DNA of 64,000 nt from JAEUQQ01 sp963697285 (GCA_963697285.1 CAVONI010000012.1:682001-746000); one strand, 5' to 3'; counted from the stretch's first letter, positions 1-9,986 are shown. Notes: generated by a model not told the origin, from the letters alone. Program-made: numbers and translations.

Positions 1-21
1 CGGCAGCGTCGGATGACCGCA

Positions 22-119
22 GGGGCCGCGCCCATGCGCGGCCCGTTTCTGAACCGTGGTGGCCGTGCCCCTGCGCGGCCTGTCGGTGAGGCGTAGGGGC
101 CGCGCCCCCGCGCGGCCCG
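22..119. repeat. Three GC-rich hairpin repeats upstream of galK
   Basis: Three head-to-tail copies of the intergenic hairpin GGGCCGCGC-N-GCGCGGCCC lie at about 22-45, 59-80 (degenerate) and 94-119. The same unit recurs across the window between genes. From 120 to 304 I see no gene; open frames that run through this stretch into galK are extensions of its frame without a start site. Confidence 0.7.
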
Positions 120-304
120 TTTATGATCCCGTGCGGCCCGCCACGGGTATCGCGGGCAGAGACAGGAAGGGCCAGGGTCAGCATGCGGCACCGGTTCACG
201 CGCCGCGGCGAGGACGTGAGCGTCACCTCTCGGCCGGTCACGGCCAAGACGACCCTGACAGTCGCCATGGCGCCGGGCGGAGGCTTCGCCGCCAGGATCC
301 ACCC

Positions 305-1432
305 ATGACCGAACGTCACGTGCCTCAGGCCGTCACCTTCGCCTCGCTGTTCGGCCGTCATGCGCCCGTCACGGCCAGCGCACACGGCCGCGTGAACCTG
401 ATCGGCGAACACACCGACTACAACGACGGCTTCGTGCTGCCGACGATCATCCCGCAGGCGACGCACGTGACGCTCGCGTCGCGCGACGATCGCCGCGCGC
501 GGGTGTTCAGCACGTTGCGAGCCGACGCGGGCGTCGTCGAGTATGGGCTCGGCGACGAACATCGCACCGGCCGCTGGATCGACTACGTGCAGGGGGTGAC
601 GTTCGCCCTGGCGCGGGCAGGCCACACGCTGACCGGCTTCGACGCGTGGATCGACTCCGACGTACCGCTCGGCTCGGGTGTCTCGTCGTCTGCCGCGCTG
701 CTGGTCGCCATGCTGCGCGCCCTGCGCGAGGCCAACGGGCTGGCGATTGACGACGTGCGACTGGCCCGGCTGGGACAGGAAGCCGAGAACGACCTCGTCG
801 GCGCGCCGGTGGGCATCATGGACCAGATGTGCGCGTCGCTGGCCGACGAGCACGCGGCCCTGCTGCTCGACTGCCGCTCGTTGCACTACGAGCGGGTTCC
901 CCTGCCCGAACACGCCGACCTGGTCGTGATCAACTCCGGGGTTGCGCACCGGCTCTCGGAGGGCGACAGCGGGTACGCGACACGCCGCCAGCAATGCGAC
1001 GCCGCGGCACACCTGCTCCACGTAGCGTCGTTGCGCGATCTCACGATGGCCGACCTGCCGCGCGCCATGGACCTTCCCGAACCACTCGGCAGGCGCGTGC
1101 GCCATGTGGTCACCGAGAACGCACGCGTCCTCGAGGCGGCGGCTGCCCTTCGCGCGGGGGATCTCGCGTCGGTCGGGCGGTTGTTCGCCGAGTCGCACAC
1201 GTCGATGCGTGACGACTACGAGGTGTCGGCGACAGAGGTCGATCTGCTGGTCGAGATCGCCGCAACTGACGACGAGATACACGGCGCGCGGCTGACCGGC
1301 GGCGGCTTCGGCGGCGCCATCGTCGCGTTTGCACGAGCTGGGGCGGGCCGTGCAGCGGCTCAGCGCATTGCCGCACGGTATGCTGATCGCTCACGGCAGA
1401 CCCCGACCATCCTCGTGCCCGTCACCACCTGA
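305..1432 (+). CDS. galK: Galactokinase
   Basis: Phosphorylates alpha-D-galactose at C1 with ATP, the first committed step of the Leloir pathway, in the cytoplasm. The 375-residue product has the three GHMP-kinase motifs: GEHTDYN at about residues 34-40 (galactose binding), PLGSGVSSSAAL near 120 (phosphate loop) and LTGGGFGGAI near the C-terminus. The frame is open further upstream, but that part runs through GC-hairpin repeats; the ATG at 305 gives the normal galactokinase N-terminus and length. galT follows 8 bases after the stop, so the two are probably co-transcribed. Sequence motifs are seen directly; the pathway role is family knowledge. Confidence 0.95.
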   Translation: MTERHVPQAVTFASLFGRHAPVTASAHGRVNLIGEHTDYNDGFVLPTIIPQATHVTLASRDDRRARVFSTLRADAGVVEYGLGDEHRTGRWIDYVQGVTFALARAGHTLTGFDAWIDSDVPLGSGVSSSAALLVAMLRALREANGLAIDDVRLARLGQEAENDLVGAPVGIMDQMCASLADEHAALLLDCRSLHYERVPLPEHADLVVINSGVAHRLSEGDSGYATRRQQCDAAAHLLHVASLRDLTMADLPRAMDLPEPLGRRVRHVVTENARVLEAAAALRAGDLASVGRLFAESHTSMRDDYEVSATEVDLLVEIAATDDEIHGARLTGGGFGGAIVAFARAGAGRAAAQRIAARYADRSRQTPTILVPVTT

Positions 1433-1440
1433 CCCTGACG

Positions 1441-2463
1441 ATGATCCTCGCCAACATCCAGCGTCCCCATCGGCGGCTCAACGCGCTCACCGGTGAGTGG
1501 GTGCTCGTGTCGCCCCACCGCACCCAGCGACCCTGGCAGGGGCAGGTCGAGGAGGGCGACACCAGCACGCTGCCGGCCTACGACCCGACGTGCTACCTCT
1601 GCCCCGGCAACGAGCGGGCAGGCGGCATCCGCAATCCCGACTACACGAGCACCTTCGTCTTCGACAACGACTTCCCTGCCCTGCTGCCCGACACGCCGCC
1701 CGCGCGCGCCGAGGCGGCCCACGGGCTCGTCGTGTCGGAGGGCGTACCTGGCATATGCCGTGTCGTGTGCTTCTCGCCGCGCCACGACCTGACGCTCTCG
1801 CGCATGCCGGTCGAGGACGTGCGCCGCGTCATCGACCTGTGGTGCGATCAGACGACCGAACTGGCCTCGCGCGCAGACATCCGGTACGTGCAGGTGTTCG
1901 AGAACCGCGGCGCCATGATGGGCGCGAGCAATCCCCATCCGCACTGCCAGATCTGGGCAAGCGGCGACGTCCCGAACGAACCCGCGAAGGAACTCGTCAC
2001 GCAGCGCGCCCACTACGGCGCACACCACCGTACGCTGCTCGGCGACTATCTCTCGTTCGAACTCGGTGCCCGCGAGCGCATCGTCATCGAGAACGAGCAC
2101 TGTGTCGCGCTCGTACCCTTCTGGGCGCTGTGGCCGTTCGAGACATTGATCGTCGCGCGGCGTCCCGTGACCGACCTGCCGTCGCTGGCCGACGAGGAGC
2201 GCAACGCGTGGGCCGGCATGCTCACGCAACTGACCGCGACGTACGACCGCGTCTTCAATGCACCGTTTCCGTACTCGATCGGCGTGCACCAGGCGCCGTG
2301 CGATGGCGACGAGCATCCCGAGTGGCACCTGCATGCGCACGCCTATCCGCCGCTGCTGCGGTCGGCAACCGTGCGCAAGTTCATGGTCGGCTACGAACTG
2401 CTCGCCTCGCCCCAGCGCGACATCACGCCCGAGGCCGCCGCACAACGCCTGCGCGACGCATAG
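1441..2463 (+). CDS. galT: Galactose-1-phosphate uridylyltransferase
   Basis: Transfers UMP between UDP-glucose and galactose-1-phosphate, the second Leloir step. The 340-residue protein is the usual GalT length. It has a CYLC zinc motif at 51-54 and the HPH active-site motif in NPHPHCQ at 164-170, whose second histidine is the uridylylated nucleophile in characterised family members. A second HLHAH metal cluster is near the C-terminus. It starts 8 bases after galK, forming a two-gene operon; no galE or transporter is adjacent. Confidence 0.95.
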   Translation: MILANIQRPHRRLNALTGEWVLVSPHRTQRPWQGQVEEGDTSTLPAYDPTCYLCPGNERAGGIRNPDYTSTFVFDNDFPALLPDTPPARAEAAHGLVVSEGVPGICRVVCFSPRHDLTLSRMPVEDVRRVIDLWCDQTTELASRADIRYVQVFENRGAMMGASNPHPHCQIWASGDVPNEPAKELVTQRAHYGAHHRTLLGDYLSFELGARERIVIENEHCVALVPFWALWPFETLIVARRPVTDLPSLADEERNAWAGMLTQLTATYDRVFNAPFPYSIGVHQAPCDGDEHPEWHLHAHAYPPLLRSATVRKFMVGYELLASPQRDITPEAAAQRLRDA

Positions 2464-2759
2464 GGGGCCGCGCCGCGCGCGTTCACCCGAGGGCCGCCTG
2501 CCTCACGCCGGGCCGCGCAGGGGCGCGGCCCCTACACCTGAACAACAACGTCCATTCACGTCGCGGACGACCTCAACGACAACACACCACGCACCACCTG
2601 GTCGCGAAATGCACGGCGCGCACAATCGACGGACCACCACGACGCGCGCCGCACATGCCGACATGTGCCGGTCGACCGCCGTGAGGACGGGTTCACTGCC
2701 GGGTGTAGGGGCCGCGCCCCCGCGCGGCCCGAAGTGATGTGTGCCGCCGCCAACGACCA
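2464..2759. repeat. Intergenic region with two GC hairpin repeats
   Basis: Convergent gap between galT and the exporter operon. It holds hairpin copies at about 2508-2533 (GGGCCGCGC-AG-GGGCGCGGCCCC) and 2703-2731. Both could act as bidirectional transcription stops, but neither has a T-tract. I see no gene in the rest. Confidence 0.65.
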
Positions 2760-3899
2760 CTACGCCGACCGCTTGGCCGATCGCAACGTGGCGAGGGTCA
2801 GGATGCCGATGCCCCACGCGAGCAGGGCGAGCGCCTGTGGCCACAGGGTCTCGAGCCCGACGCCCTTCAGGAAGATCCCGCGGACGATGATGAGGAAGTG
2901 TGTCAACGGGATGAAGGCGCAGACCGGCTGGATGACCGCCGGCATGTTCTCGATCGGGAACACGAAGCCCGAGAGGTAGATCATCGGCGTCAGGAAGAAG
3001 AAGACCGCCGTCATCATCGCCTGCTGCTGCGTGTTCGAGATCGTCGACACGAAGAGCCCGAGGCCGAGGGTGCTCAGGAGGAACAGCATGCTCAGCGCGA
3101 ACAGGAGCACGAAGCTCCCCCGCAGCGGCACCTCGAACCAGAGGGTCGCGACGGCCGTGACGATGAACACGTCGATGGCGCCGATGAGGCCGTAGGGCAG
3201 CAGCTTCCCCACGATCAGCTCCCAGCGGCGCAGCGGCGTCACGTGCAGCTGCTCGAGTGTCCCCAGTTCGCGCTCGCGCACGATACCCATCGACGCGAGG
3301 ACGATCGTCATCACGATCAGGAGCAGGGCCAGGACGCCCGGTACCATGAACAGGCGGCTGTCGAGCTGCGGGTTGAACCACACGCGAATGTCGGCACTCA
3401 GGCCGCCGTTGCGCGCCCCGCCGTCGCGCGCCGAGGTTTGGGTGCGCGCTTTGGCGAGGACGAGGTCCTGCGCGTAACCCGCGACCAGGCCCGTCGCGTA
3501 TCCGAGCGCGATGTTCGTGGAGTTTGCATCGGTTCCATCGGCGAGCACCTGCACGACGGTCGGACGCAACACGCCGATGTCGCGGCCGTAGCCGGAAGGG
3601 ATCGAGACGGCCAGCCACGCGAGGTTGCGCTCGAAATAGGGCGCGACGTCGGCGGCACTCGACACGATGTCGGTCACGGTGAAATACGGTGACGCATCGA
3701 ACTGCTGCACGAGGTCGCGGCTCGCCGACGAGCGATCGGCATCGACCACGACCAGTGGGACGTTGCGGACGTCGGTCGTCGCCGCGTAGCCCAGGACGAG
3801 CAACTGGAGGATCGGGGCGATGAAGACAATCGGGAGCATCCGCTTGTCTTGCCTCAGCTCGAGCAGCTCCTTCCAGATCATGAACGCGACGCGTCGCAT
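2760..3899 (-). CDS. ABC-2 type exporter permease (distal)
   Basis: Inner-membrane permease of an ABC exporter, 379 residues. It has one N-terminal membrane segment (about residues 20-40), a large periplasmic domain to about 175, and five or six further segments, the ABC-2/YhhJ-YbhR topology. The conserved RERELGTLEQLHVTP stretch precedes the second membrane block. The start follows a GGAGG ribosome-binding site. It is the last gene of the operon, 9 bases after the paralogous permease at 3909-5024. The two permeases probably form a heterodimer served by the two ATPases upstream. The substrate is unknown; drugs, cations or hydrophobic compounds are usual for YbhFSR-like systems. Confidence 0.9.
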   Translation of the reverse strand: MRRVAFMIWKELLELRQDKRMLPIVFIAPILQLLVLGYAATTDVRNVPLVVVDADRSSASRDLVQQFDASPYFTVTDIVSSAADVAPYFERNLAWLAVSIPSGYGRDIGVLRPTVVQVLADGTDANSTNIALGYATGLVAGYAQDLVLAKARTQTSARDGGARNGGLSADIRVWFNPQLDSRLFMVPGVLALLLIVMTIVLASMGIVRERELGTLEQLHVTPLRRWELIVGKLLPYGLIGAIDVFIVTAVATLWFEVPLRGSFVLLFALSMLFLLSTLGLGLFVSTISNTQQQAMMTAVFFFLTPMIYLSGFVFPIENMPAVIQPVCAFIPLTHFLIIVRGIFLKGVGLETLWPQALALLAWGIGILTLATLRSAKRSA

Positions 3900-3908
3900 G
3901 CCCCCTCC

Positions 3909-5024
3909 TCAGCCCTGCTCGCGCCGGAGGCGGATCGACGCCAGCGTCAGGATCACCACCGCGTACACCGCCAGGGCGACCAGTTGGGGCCACACGATGC
4001 CGAGGCCCACGCCCTTCAGCACGATGCCGCGCAGGGCGACGAGGAAGTACCGCCCCGGCACGGCATACGTGACCACCTGGATCGGGTACGGCATGTTCGG
4101 GATGGGAAACACGAAGCCCGAGAGCAGGAACGTGGGCAGGAACGCGAGGATCAGCGTGATCTGGAAGGCAACCAGCTGCGAATCGGCCACCGTCGAGACC
4201 AGGAGGCCCGTCGCCAGCGCCGCGAGCAGGAACAGCGAGGTGGCGAGCAGCAGCGACCCCCATCCGCCGCGCATCGGCAGGCCGAAGAGCCCCATCGCCG
4301 CGACGACGATCGCCATCGACGTCACGGTAGCCAGCAGGAGATACGGCAACGTCTTCCCGACGACGTACGAGACGGTGCTGATGGGGGCCATCCGCACCTG
4401 TTCCCACGTGCCCCGCTCCTTCTCGCGCACGACCGACAGCGCCGTCGAGATCGCCGAGACGATCATCCCGATGAACGCAATCAGCCCCGGCACGAGGAAC
4501 AGGGCGCTGCGGAGTTCCGGGTTGTACCAGATCCGCGGCTCCACGGTGATCGGCGGCACGATCGGCCGCCCGCGCGCCTCGACCAGCAGGTTCGCCGACA
4601 CGGTCCGGATGATCGTCGTCGCGTAACCGAGCACGGTGGCCGCCGTGTTGGCGTTGTCGCCGTTGATGATCACCTGCACGGGCGCGACGTCGCCGCGGCG
4701 GAGCGTGCGTGCCGTCTGCTCCGGGATCACGAGGGCGGCCCGCGCGCTGTTCGTGTCCATCATCCGTTCGAGGTCGGCGGGCGAGTGGATCGCTCCGACA
4801 TACTCGAAGTAGCCCGAGTTGAGGAAGGCCGAGACCACGGCGCGGCTCTCGGTCGTGTTGTCGCGGTCCTGGACGGCGAGCGCGATGTGCTTGATGTCGA
4901 AACTCAGCGCGTAGCCGAACAGCAGCAGGAAGAACACCGGGATGAACAGCAGGATCATGAGCGTGCGCCGATCGCGCAGGATCTGCCGGAACTCCTTCCG
5001 CGCCACGGCCAGCGCTTTTATCAT
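3909..5024 (-). CDS. ABC-2 type exporter permease (proximal)
   Basis: 371-residue ABC-2 permease, paralogous to the next gene. N-terminal membrane segment at about 22-42, then a periplasmic domain, then a cluster of segments beginning near residue 175. The cytoplasmic VVREKERGTWEQVRMAP stretch matches the ABC-2 family motif after the second membrane helix. Its ATG overlaps the stop of the upstream ATPase in the TCAT/ATGA arrangement, so expression is translationally coupled. It is expected to pair with the permease encoded at 2760-3899. Confidence 0.9.
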   Translation of the reverse strand: MIKALAVARKEFRQILRDRRTLMILLFIPVFFLLLFGYALSFDIKHIALAVQDRDNTTESRAVVSAFLNSGYFEYVGAIHSPADLERMMDTNSARAALVIPEQTARTLRRGDVAPVQVIINGDNANTAATVLGYATTIIRTVSANLLVEARGRPIVPPITVEPRIWYNPELRSALFLVPGLIAFIGMIVSAISTALSVVREKERGTWEQVRMAPISTVSYVVGKTLPYLLLATVTSMAIVVAAMGLFGLPMRGGWGSLLLATSLFLLAALATGLLVSTVADSQLVAFQITLILAFLPTFLLSGFVFPIPNMPYPIQVVTYAVPGRYFLVALRGIVLKGVGLGIVWPQLVALAVYAVVILTLASIRLRREQG

Positions 5025-5951
5025 GATTGTGCCGCCTTCTCGACCACGTCGAGGAACACGTCTTCGAGCGACGGCTGCACGAGCGTCGCGGAGTCGACCG
5101 TCAGCCCATGCTGCCGCAGGCGGCCGACGAGGGCGGCCGGCGTTCCGCCGCCCCGCCGCAGCACGGCGTGGACAGCGGTGCCGAACACGCTGCTCGTTTC
5201 GACATCCTCGATGTCGTCGAGCGCGCGCATCACGTCGATCTGGCGCGGCGCCTGGATCTCGACGATGGGGCGATCCCTGAACGCGCCCTTGAGCTCGGTG
5301 CTCGTGCCGAGGGCCGCGATGCGACCCGCGTGGATCACGGCGATGCGGTGGCAGGTACTCGGCCTCGTCGAGGTAGTGCGTCGTGACGAGCACCGTGATG
5401 CCCGATGCCGACAGGTCGCCGATGAGCCGCCAGAACTGCCGGCGCGAGATCGGATCGACGCCACCGGTGGGCTCGTCGAGGAAGAGGATCGGGGGCTCGT
5501 GCAGGATGGCGCACCCGAGCGCGAGACGCTGCCTGAAGCCGCCGGGCAGGTCACGCGGCAGCGCGCGCTCGCGGCCCGCAAGGCCGGCCATCTCGATGAC
5601 GTACCGGCGCCGCTCGTGGAATCGTGCCGGATCGAGTCCGTACAGCTCGGCGTAGAGGCGGATGTTCTGGTCGACCGTCAGCAACTCGTACAGCGAGAAC
5701 TTCTGCGACATGTAGCCGATGCGCGCCTTCACGCGCTCGGGGTTGCGGCCGACGTCTTCACCCCCGACCATCGCGCTGCCCGACGAGGGGCGCAGCAGCC
5801 CGCACAGCATCCGGATCGTCGTCGACTTCCCCGCGCCGTTGCTGCCGAGAAAGCCGAACACCTCGCCTGTGGCCACCGTGAACGACACGTGATCCACCGC
5901 GACGAAGTCGCCGAAGCGCCGCGTGAGGTCGTTCACGACGATGGCGTTCAC
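5021..5951 (-). CDS. ABC exporter ATPase (frame broken once as written)
   Basis: ATP-binding subunit of the exporter. Walker A GSNGAGKST near residue 36, a degenerate signature LPGGFRQRLALG and Walker B ILFLDEPTGGVD are visible, and the C-terminal region resembles the DUF4162/CcmA-type tail. The start is a GTG at 5951 behind a GGAGG site. Reading breaks at about 5357, just after the DEAEY stretch of the H-loop/D-loop region. One extra base there shifts the frame, and the length 931 is 3n+1, so removing one base restores about 309 residues. The true state could be a sequencing error or a real frameshift. The next gene overlaps its stop. Confidence 0.8.
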
Positions 5952-5988
5952 GAGATGCCTCCGGGGTGCGTGGACATGACCTGACGGC

Positions 5989-7323
5989 TCAGCGACCGAT
6001 CGCCCAGTCGAGCCGCGCTTCGGCGAGCCGCACCGCGGCCAGCGCCTGCGTGCGGTCGAGCGAGGCCTGCAGCAGCGCCACCTGAGCGTCGAGCACCTCG
6101 GTGCTCGTCGCAACGCCCGCGGCGAAGCGCTCGTTGACAACACGTCGAGCCTCGGTCGCCGCGCGCACGGCGTCGGCAGTGGCTTCCACCGCCGCGAGGG
6201 CCGAGTCGACATCGAGTCGGCTGCGACGCACGTCGGCCGCGAGCCGGCTGTCGAATTCGGCCAGCCGCTCGCGTACGGCCGTCTGCGCGGCGGTCGCGGC
6301 GGCCACGTCTGCCCGCACGCGTCCGCTATCCCACAGCGTCCACGAGAAGCTGATGCTCGCATCCCACGACGGGTTCCACTCCGCGGCACGGGGGAAGATG
6401 CGGGGATTCGGCCGCGCGTAGTCGACGCCGGCACCCAGGCCGAGCACTGGCCGCAAGCCCTTCGTCGCCGCGTCGCGACGCTCGGTGACGCTCTCGAGGC
6501 GCGCCTCGATGGCGCGGCGATCGGCACGGTCGCGGATGGCGTCGGTCACGAGCACGTCGGCCGGCGTGATCAGAGGCACTGCACGTTCGAGCACGGCCTC
6601 GATCTCGATTGGGGCGTCGGGCGCGAGCCCGATGAGTTGCCTGAGGTCGGTCAGCGTCTGCTCGACCTGGTTGGTCGCCCTGATGAGCAGCATCCGCTGA
6701 CGCGATCGCTGCGCCTCCATCGAGAAGACGTCGTTCGGCGGCACGAGGCCGACCGCCAGGTAGTTGCGCACGTCCTCGAGCGAGGCATCCATCCGCTCGA
6801 GCGACTGCTTCACGACGAGGACCGCCTCGCGCGCGGTGACGACAGCCCAGAAGGCGCGCGTCACCTCGAGCGTCAGGTCATGGCGGGCCGCCGCGAGATC
6901 GTGTGCGGTCGCCTGGGCTTCGGCTCTCGCGGCGCGCTCGAGCGCGTCGAGCCGGCCGAACGAGTAGATGGGCCACTGCAGGTCGATGCGCCCGCGGACG
7001 TTGTCGGGCACGTCGGGATAGATGATGCGAACCTGGCCCGTCGGCATCGTGATGCCGAACTCGTCCACGTGGTTCGTGCGCATGTAGCCTGCCAGCGCCG
7101 ACACCACCGGCTGGTCGGCGACACGCTGCGACTCCACCGCGGCCTCGGCGCCCGCCTGGCGCGCCCTCCCCTCTGCGAGGCGATGGCTCGTAGCGAGCGC
7201 ACGCTCGATGGCCTGGTCGAGCGTCAACCTGACAGTGGACTGGCCCTCGTCGGCCGCGCGCACGGCCGAGGCCGTCAACAGTGCCGCTGCCACGACAACG
7301 AAGGCGATCTGGAGTGGCTTCAT
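5989..7323 (-). CDS. TolC-family outer-membrane efflux protein
   Basis: Outer-membrane channel of the exporter, 444 residues. There is a signal peptide (residues 1-23, ending AVRA), then two repeats of the long-helix/TolC fold: LTLDQAIERAL at about 32, periodic Ala/Arg/Glu-rich helices, and a C-terminal repeat ending ARLDWAIG. The length fits the OEP family. The ATG overlaps the stop of the ATPase upstream (TCAT), placing it inside the operon between the two ATPase genes, an unusual order. It should dock with the membrane fusion protein encoded at 8287-9297. Confidence 0.9.
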   Translation of the reverse strand: MKPLQIAFVVVAAALLTASAVRAADEGQSTVRLTLDQAIERALATSHRLAEGRARQAGAEAAVESQRVADQPVVSALAGYMRTNHVDEFGITMPTGQVRIIYPDVPDNVRGRIDLQWPIYSFGRLDALERAARAEAQATAHDLAAARHDLTLEVTRAFWAVVTAREAVLVVKQSLERMDASLEDVRNYLAVGLVPPNDVFSMEAQRSRQRMLLIRATNQVEQTLTDLRQLIGLAPDAPIEIEAVLERAVPLITPADVLVTDAIRDRADRRAIEARLESVTERRDAATKGLRPVLGLGAGVDYARPNPRIFPRAAEWNPSWDASISFSWTLWDSGRVRADVAAATAAQTAVRERLAEFDSRLAADVRRSRLDVDSALAAVEATADAVRAATEARRVVNERFAAGVATSTEVLDAQVALLQASLDRTQALAAVRLAEARLDWAIGR

Positions 7324-8243
7324 ACCTGGTGCACCCTGTTGATGAAGACGTCCTCGAGCGAGGCGGGAATCGCGCGGATGTTGGTGGCCGTGACGCCCGC
7401 GCGCTGCAGGTCGGCCGCGAGCCTGTCGAGGAGGACCGCGGGATCTGCGCCCACGAGCCTGACGTGCAGGCGCTCGCCGAAGCTCTCGACGTCGGCGACG
7501 CCGTCGAGTTGCGCCAGCGTGCGTATCGCGGCGGCCTGCGGCGTGGCGACGAGTTCCACGACCACACCGGCGAGGCCCTGGCGGAGCGCTGACGGCGTGT
7601 CGGTGACGAGCAGCCGACCATCCGACAGCAGCGCCACGCGCGAACACCGCTCGGCCTCGTCGAGGTACGGCGTCGACATGACGATCGTGATGCCCTGCGC
7701 GAGGAACTCCGACAGCAGCTTCCAGAACTCGCGCCGCGACACGGGATCGACGCCCGTTGTCGGCTCGTCGAGCAGGATGACCTGCGGCTCGTGCACGAGC
7801 GTGCACGCCAGCGCCAGCTTCTGCTTCATGCCGCCCGAGAGCCGGTCGGCGAGCCGGTCGCGGAACGGCGTGAGCTGCGTCATGTCGAGCAGCCGGTTGC
7901 GGCGCGCGGTGTAGTCGCGCATGCCGTGCAGCTCGGCGAAGAACGCGATGTTCTCGTCGATGCTGAGGTCGCCGTAGAGGCTGAACCGCTGCGACAGGTA
8001 GCCCGCGTGCTGCGTGATGTGGGCGTGCTGGCGCACGGGATCGTGTCCCAGCACGCGCAGTGTGCCCTTGTCGGCGCGCAACAGCCCGCAGATCAGCCGG
8101 ATCGTCGTCGTCTTGCCGGCGCCGTCGGGGCCGATGAGACCGAACATCTCGCCGCGCTCGATCGACAGCGACAGGTCGTCGACGGCAGCAATCGCGCCGA
8201 AGTGCCTGCTCACGTGATCGAGGACGACGACCGGTTCGGGCAT
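7320..8243 (-). CDS. ABC exporter ATPase
   Basis: 307-residue ATP-binding subunit. Walker A GPDGAGKTTT (about 37-46), signature LSGGMKQKLALA (about 135) and Walker B VILLDEPTTGVD (about 155) are intact, with an accessory C-terminal domain after about 220. It is the second ATPase of the operon. In E. coli YbhF two such domains are fused in one protein, whereas here they are separate genes flanking the TolC gene. It follows the membrane fusion gene by 43 bases and overlaps the TolC start. Confidence 0.92.
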   Translation of the reverse strand: MPEPVVVLDHVSRHFGAIAAVDDLSLSIERGEMFGLIGPDGAGKTTTIRLICGLLRADKGTLRVLGHDPVRQHAHITQHAGYLSQRFSLYGDLSIDENIAFFAELHGMRDYTARRNRLLDMTQLTPFRDRLADRLSGGMKQKLALACTLVHEPQVILLDEPTTGVDPVSRREFWKLLSEFLAQGITIVMSTPYLDEAERCSRVALLSDGRLLVTDTPSALRQGLAGVVVELVATPQAAAIRTLAQLDGVADVESFGERLHVRLVGADPAVLLDRLAADLQRAGVTATNIRAIPASLEDVFINRVHQV

Positions 8244-8286
8244 GGTGTGGAATCCAGGGCGCCGGCGGCACGCCGGGGCCGTGTGA

Positions 8287-9297
8287 CTACTGGGCGAACG
8301 GCACGTCGGCTTCGACGGGCATGCCCTGCTTCAGGACGCCCGCGCGGTTGTCGACGCTGACCTTGATGCGGTAGACGAGCTTCGAGCGTTCTTCGGCGGT
8401 CTGCACGTTGCGCGGCGTGAACTCGGCTTTCGGCGAGATGTACGTCACCGTGCCGGTGATGCCTTCGCCCCCCGCGTCGGTGTAGAGCGTGGCCTGCTGG
8501 CCGAGGCGCAGCTTCGGCACGAGGGGTTCGTCGATGTAGATGTTGGCCCAGGCACGATCGAGGTCCACCAGCGTCACGAGCGGCGCGCGCGGCGCGACTA
8601 TTTCGCCGACGTCGGCCAGTTTCTGCGTGACGATGCCGCCGACGTGTGCAACCACGGTGGCGTAGCGGAGGTGCTGTTCGAGCGTCGCGATCTGCGCATC
8701 GACCGATGCCACGGCCGCGCGCGCCGCCGTGATCTCCTGTGGACGTGCACCCCGCTGCAGGCGTACCAGCGCTTCGCGCGCCGCCTGCACGCGCTCCTGG
8801 CTGGCGTGCAGCCGTGCCTTCGCTGCGTCGCGCCGTGTTGCCGCATCGTCGCGTTGCTTCTGCGATCCCGACTTCGAGGTGAGCAGCGTCTCGAACCGCG
8901 CCAGGTCGGCCTCCGCGTGCGACAGGTCGTCGCGCGCGCCCGTCACCTCGGCCTCGGCGCCACGAATCTGCGCTTCGGCCTGCCGGATGTCTTCGGCGCG
9001 GGATCCCGCCTCGAGCAGTGCAAGTTGCGCGATCGCGCGATCGCGATCAGCCGCCGCGCGGCGCAGCGCCAGCTTCGTGTCGGTGTCGTCGATGGTCGCG
9101 ATCGTCGCCCCGGCCGTGACGCGGTCGCCTTCATCCACCGTCAGCGTGACAAGGCGGCCCCCGACCTCGGGTGCGATCTGGACCTCGATGGCTTCCACGT
9201 TGCCCGACGCCCGCACGCTGGTGGCCGGCGCGGGTGTGCGACACGCTGGCAGCACGGCGAGTGCGACGGCCACGAGTGCGAGAGGCAGTGACTTCAT
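8287..9297 (-). CDS. Membrane fusion protein (HlyD/YbhG family), probable lipoprotein
   Basis: Periplasmic adaptor joining the inner-membrane permeases to the TolC channel. 336 residues. The N-terminal signal ends in a lipobox-like LAVLPAC, suggesting lipid anchoring. A biotinyl-lipoyl half-motif follows at about 35-70, then a long Ala/Arg/Glu-rich coiled coil at about 75-190, the second lipoyl half (VVAHVGGIVTQKLADVGE) and a beta-barrel domain. Its ATG overlaps the tetR stop (TCAT), so the regulator and the pump are one transcript. Confidence 0.92.
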   Translation of the reverse strand: MKSLPLALVAVALAVLPACRTPAPATSVRASGNVEAIEVQIAPEVGGRLVTLTVDEGDRVTAGATIATIDDTDTKLALRRAAADRDRAIAQLALLEAGSRAEDIRQAEAQIRGAEAEVTGARDDLSHAEADLARFETLLTSKSGSQKQRDDAATRRDAAKARLHASQERVQAAREALVRLQRGARPQEITAARAAVASVDAQIATLEQHLRYATVVAHVGGIVTQKLADVGEIVAPRAPLVTLVDLDRAWANIYIDEPLVPKLRLGQQATLYTDAGGEGITGTVTYISPKAEFTPRNVQTAEERSKLVYRIKVSVDNRAGVLKQGMPVEADVPFAQ

Positions 9298-9986
9298 GCG
9301 CGAACTCCAGTTCTCGGCGTGCGGCGCCGCCTTGCCGGTGCCGCGGGCATCGTGATGTCGAGCGACTTCCTGGCGCCCGCGTTGAGCACCGCGAGCGCCC
9401 CGGCCTTGACGTATCCGACGAACGTCTCGCGGTCGAAGACGACCGCCGGCGCGAGCCGTTCGCGGGCCATTGCCTCGCGGGCGGGCGCCGAGACGCGGAA
9501 GAAGATGACGGGGCTCACCAGGGTGAAGTACGTCAGGAACGGGTTGGTTTCGTGAAAGATACCGGCCTTCACGCCCTGTCCGAGGATGGCGCCGAGGTTG
9601 CCGACGATGACCGTCATGAGGCGGAGCGTCTCGGCATCGAGGTGCCTGGCGCCGTCGGCCATCTCGCGCATCATCAGGAACGGGAACGCCGGGCGCGCGT
9701 CGGCCTCGGCATTGATGGCGTCCACGAAGGCGCGCACCTTGGCATCGGGCGTGTCGCCGCTCTCGGCGACCTGGCGCGTGCGTGCGCCGAGCGACCCGAT
9801 GACATCGCGCAGGATCTCGACGTAGAGCCCGAGCTTGCCCTCGAAGTGGTAGTAGATCATCGCCTTGTTGAGGCGGGCGCGCCGCGCGATGTCGTCCACC
9901 GTGGTGGCGTCGTATCCACGCGCCGCGAACTCTGCCGTGGCGGCGGCCAGGATGCGTGCACGACTGTCGGGTGCGGGTGTGGGCAT
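9294..9986 (-). CDS. TetR-family repressor of the exporter operon
   Basis: 230-residue one-component regulator. The N-terminal helix-turn-helix is the ATTVDDIARRARLNKAM stretch followed by the IYYHFEGK segment typical of TetR proteins; the rest is the ligand-binding domain. The frame is open upstream into a GC hairpin repeat, so the ATG at 9986 is preferred. As first gene of the seven-gene operon, with a perfect dyad upstream at 10039-10054, it probably represses its own operon and is released by a pump substrate. The genetic position is like E. coli CecR-ybhGFSR. Confidence 0.9.
   Translation of the reverse strand: MPTPAPDSRARILAAATAEFAARGYDATTVDDIARRARLNKAMIYYHFEGKLGLYVEILRDVIGSLGARTRQVAESGDTPDAKVRAFVDAINAEADARPAFPFLMMREMADGARHLDAETLRLMTVIVGNLGAILGQGVKAGIFHETNPFLTYFTLVSPVIFFRVSAPAREAMARERLAPAVVFDRETFVGYVKAGALAVLNAGARKSLDITMPAAPARRRRTPRTGVRA

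Noticed and set aside
1360..2445. Long open frame antisense to galT
   Set aside because: High GC creates long antisense frames; no start context or motif, and galT is certain on the other strand.
3849..5984. 711-codon plus-strand frame across the exporter genes
   Set aside because: Arg/His/Asp-rich low-complexity translation, antisense to two well-supported exporter genes.
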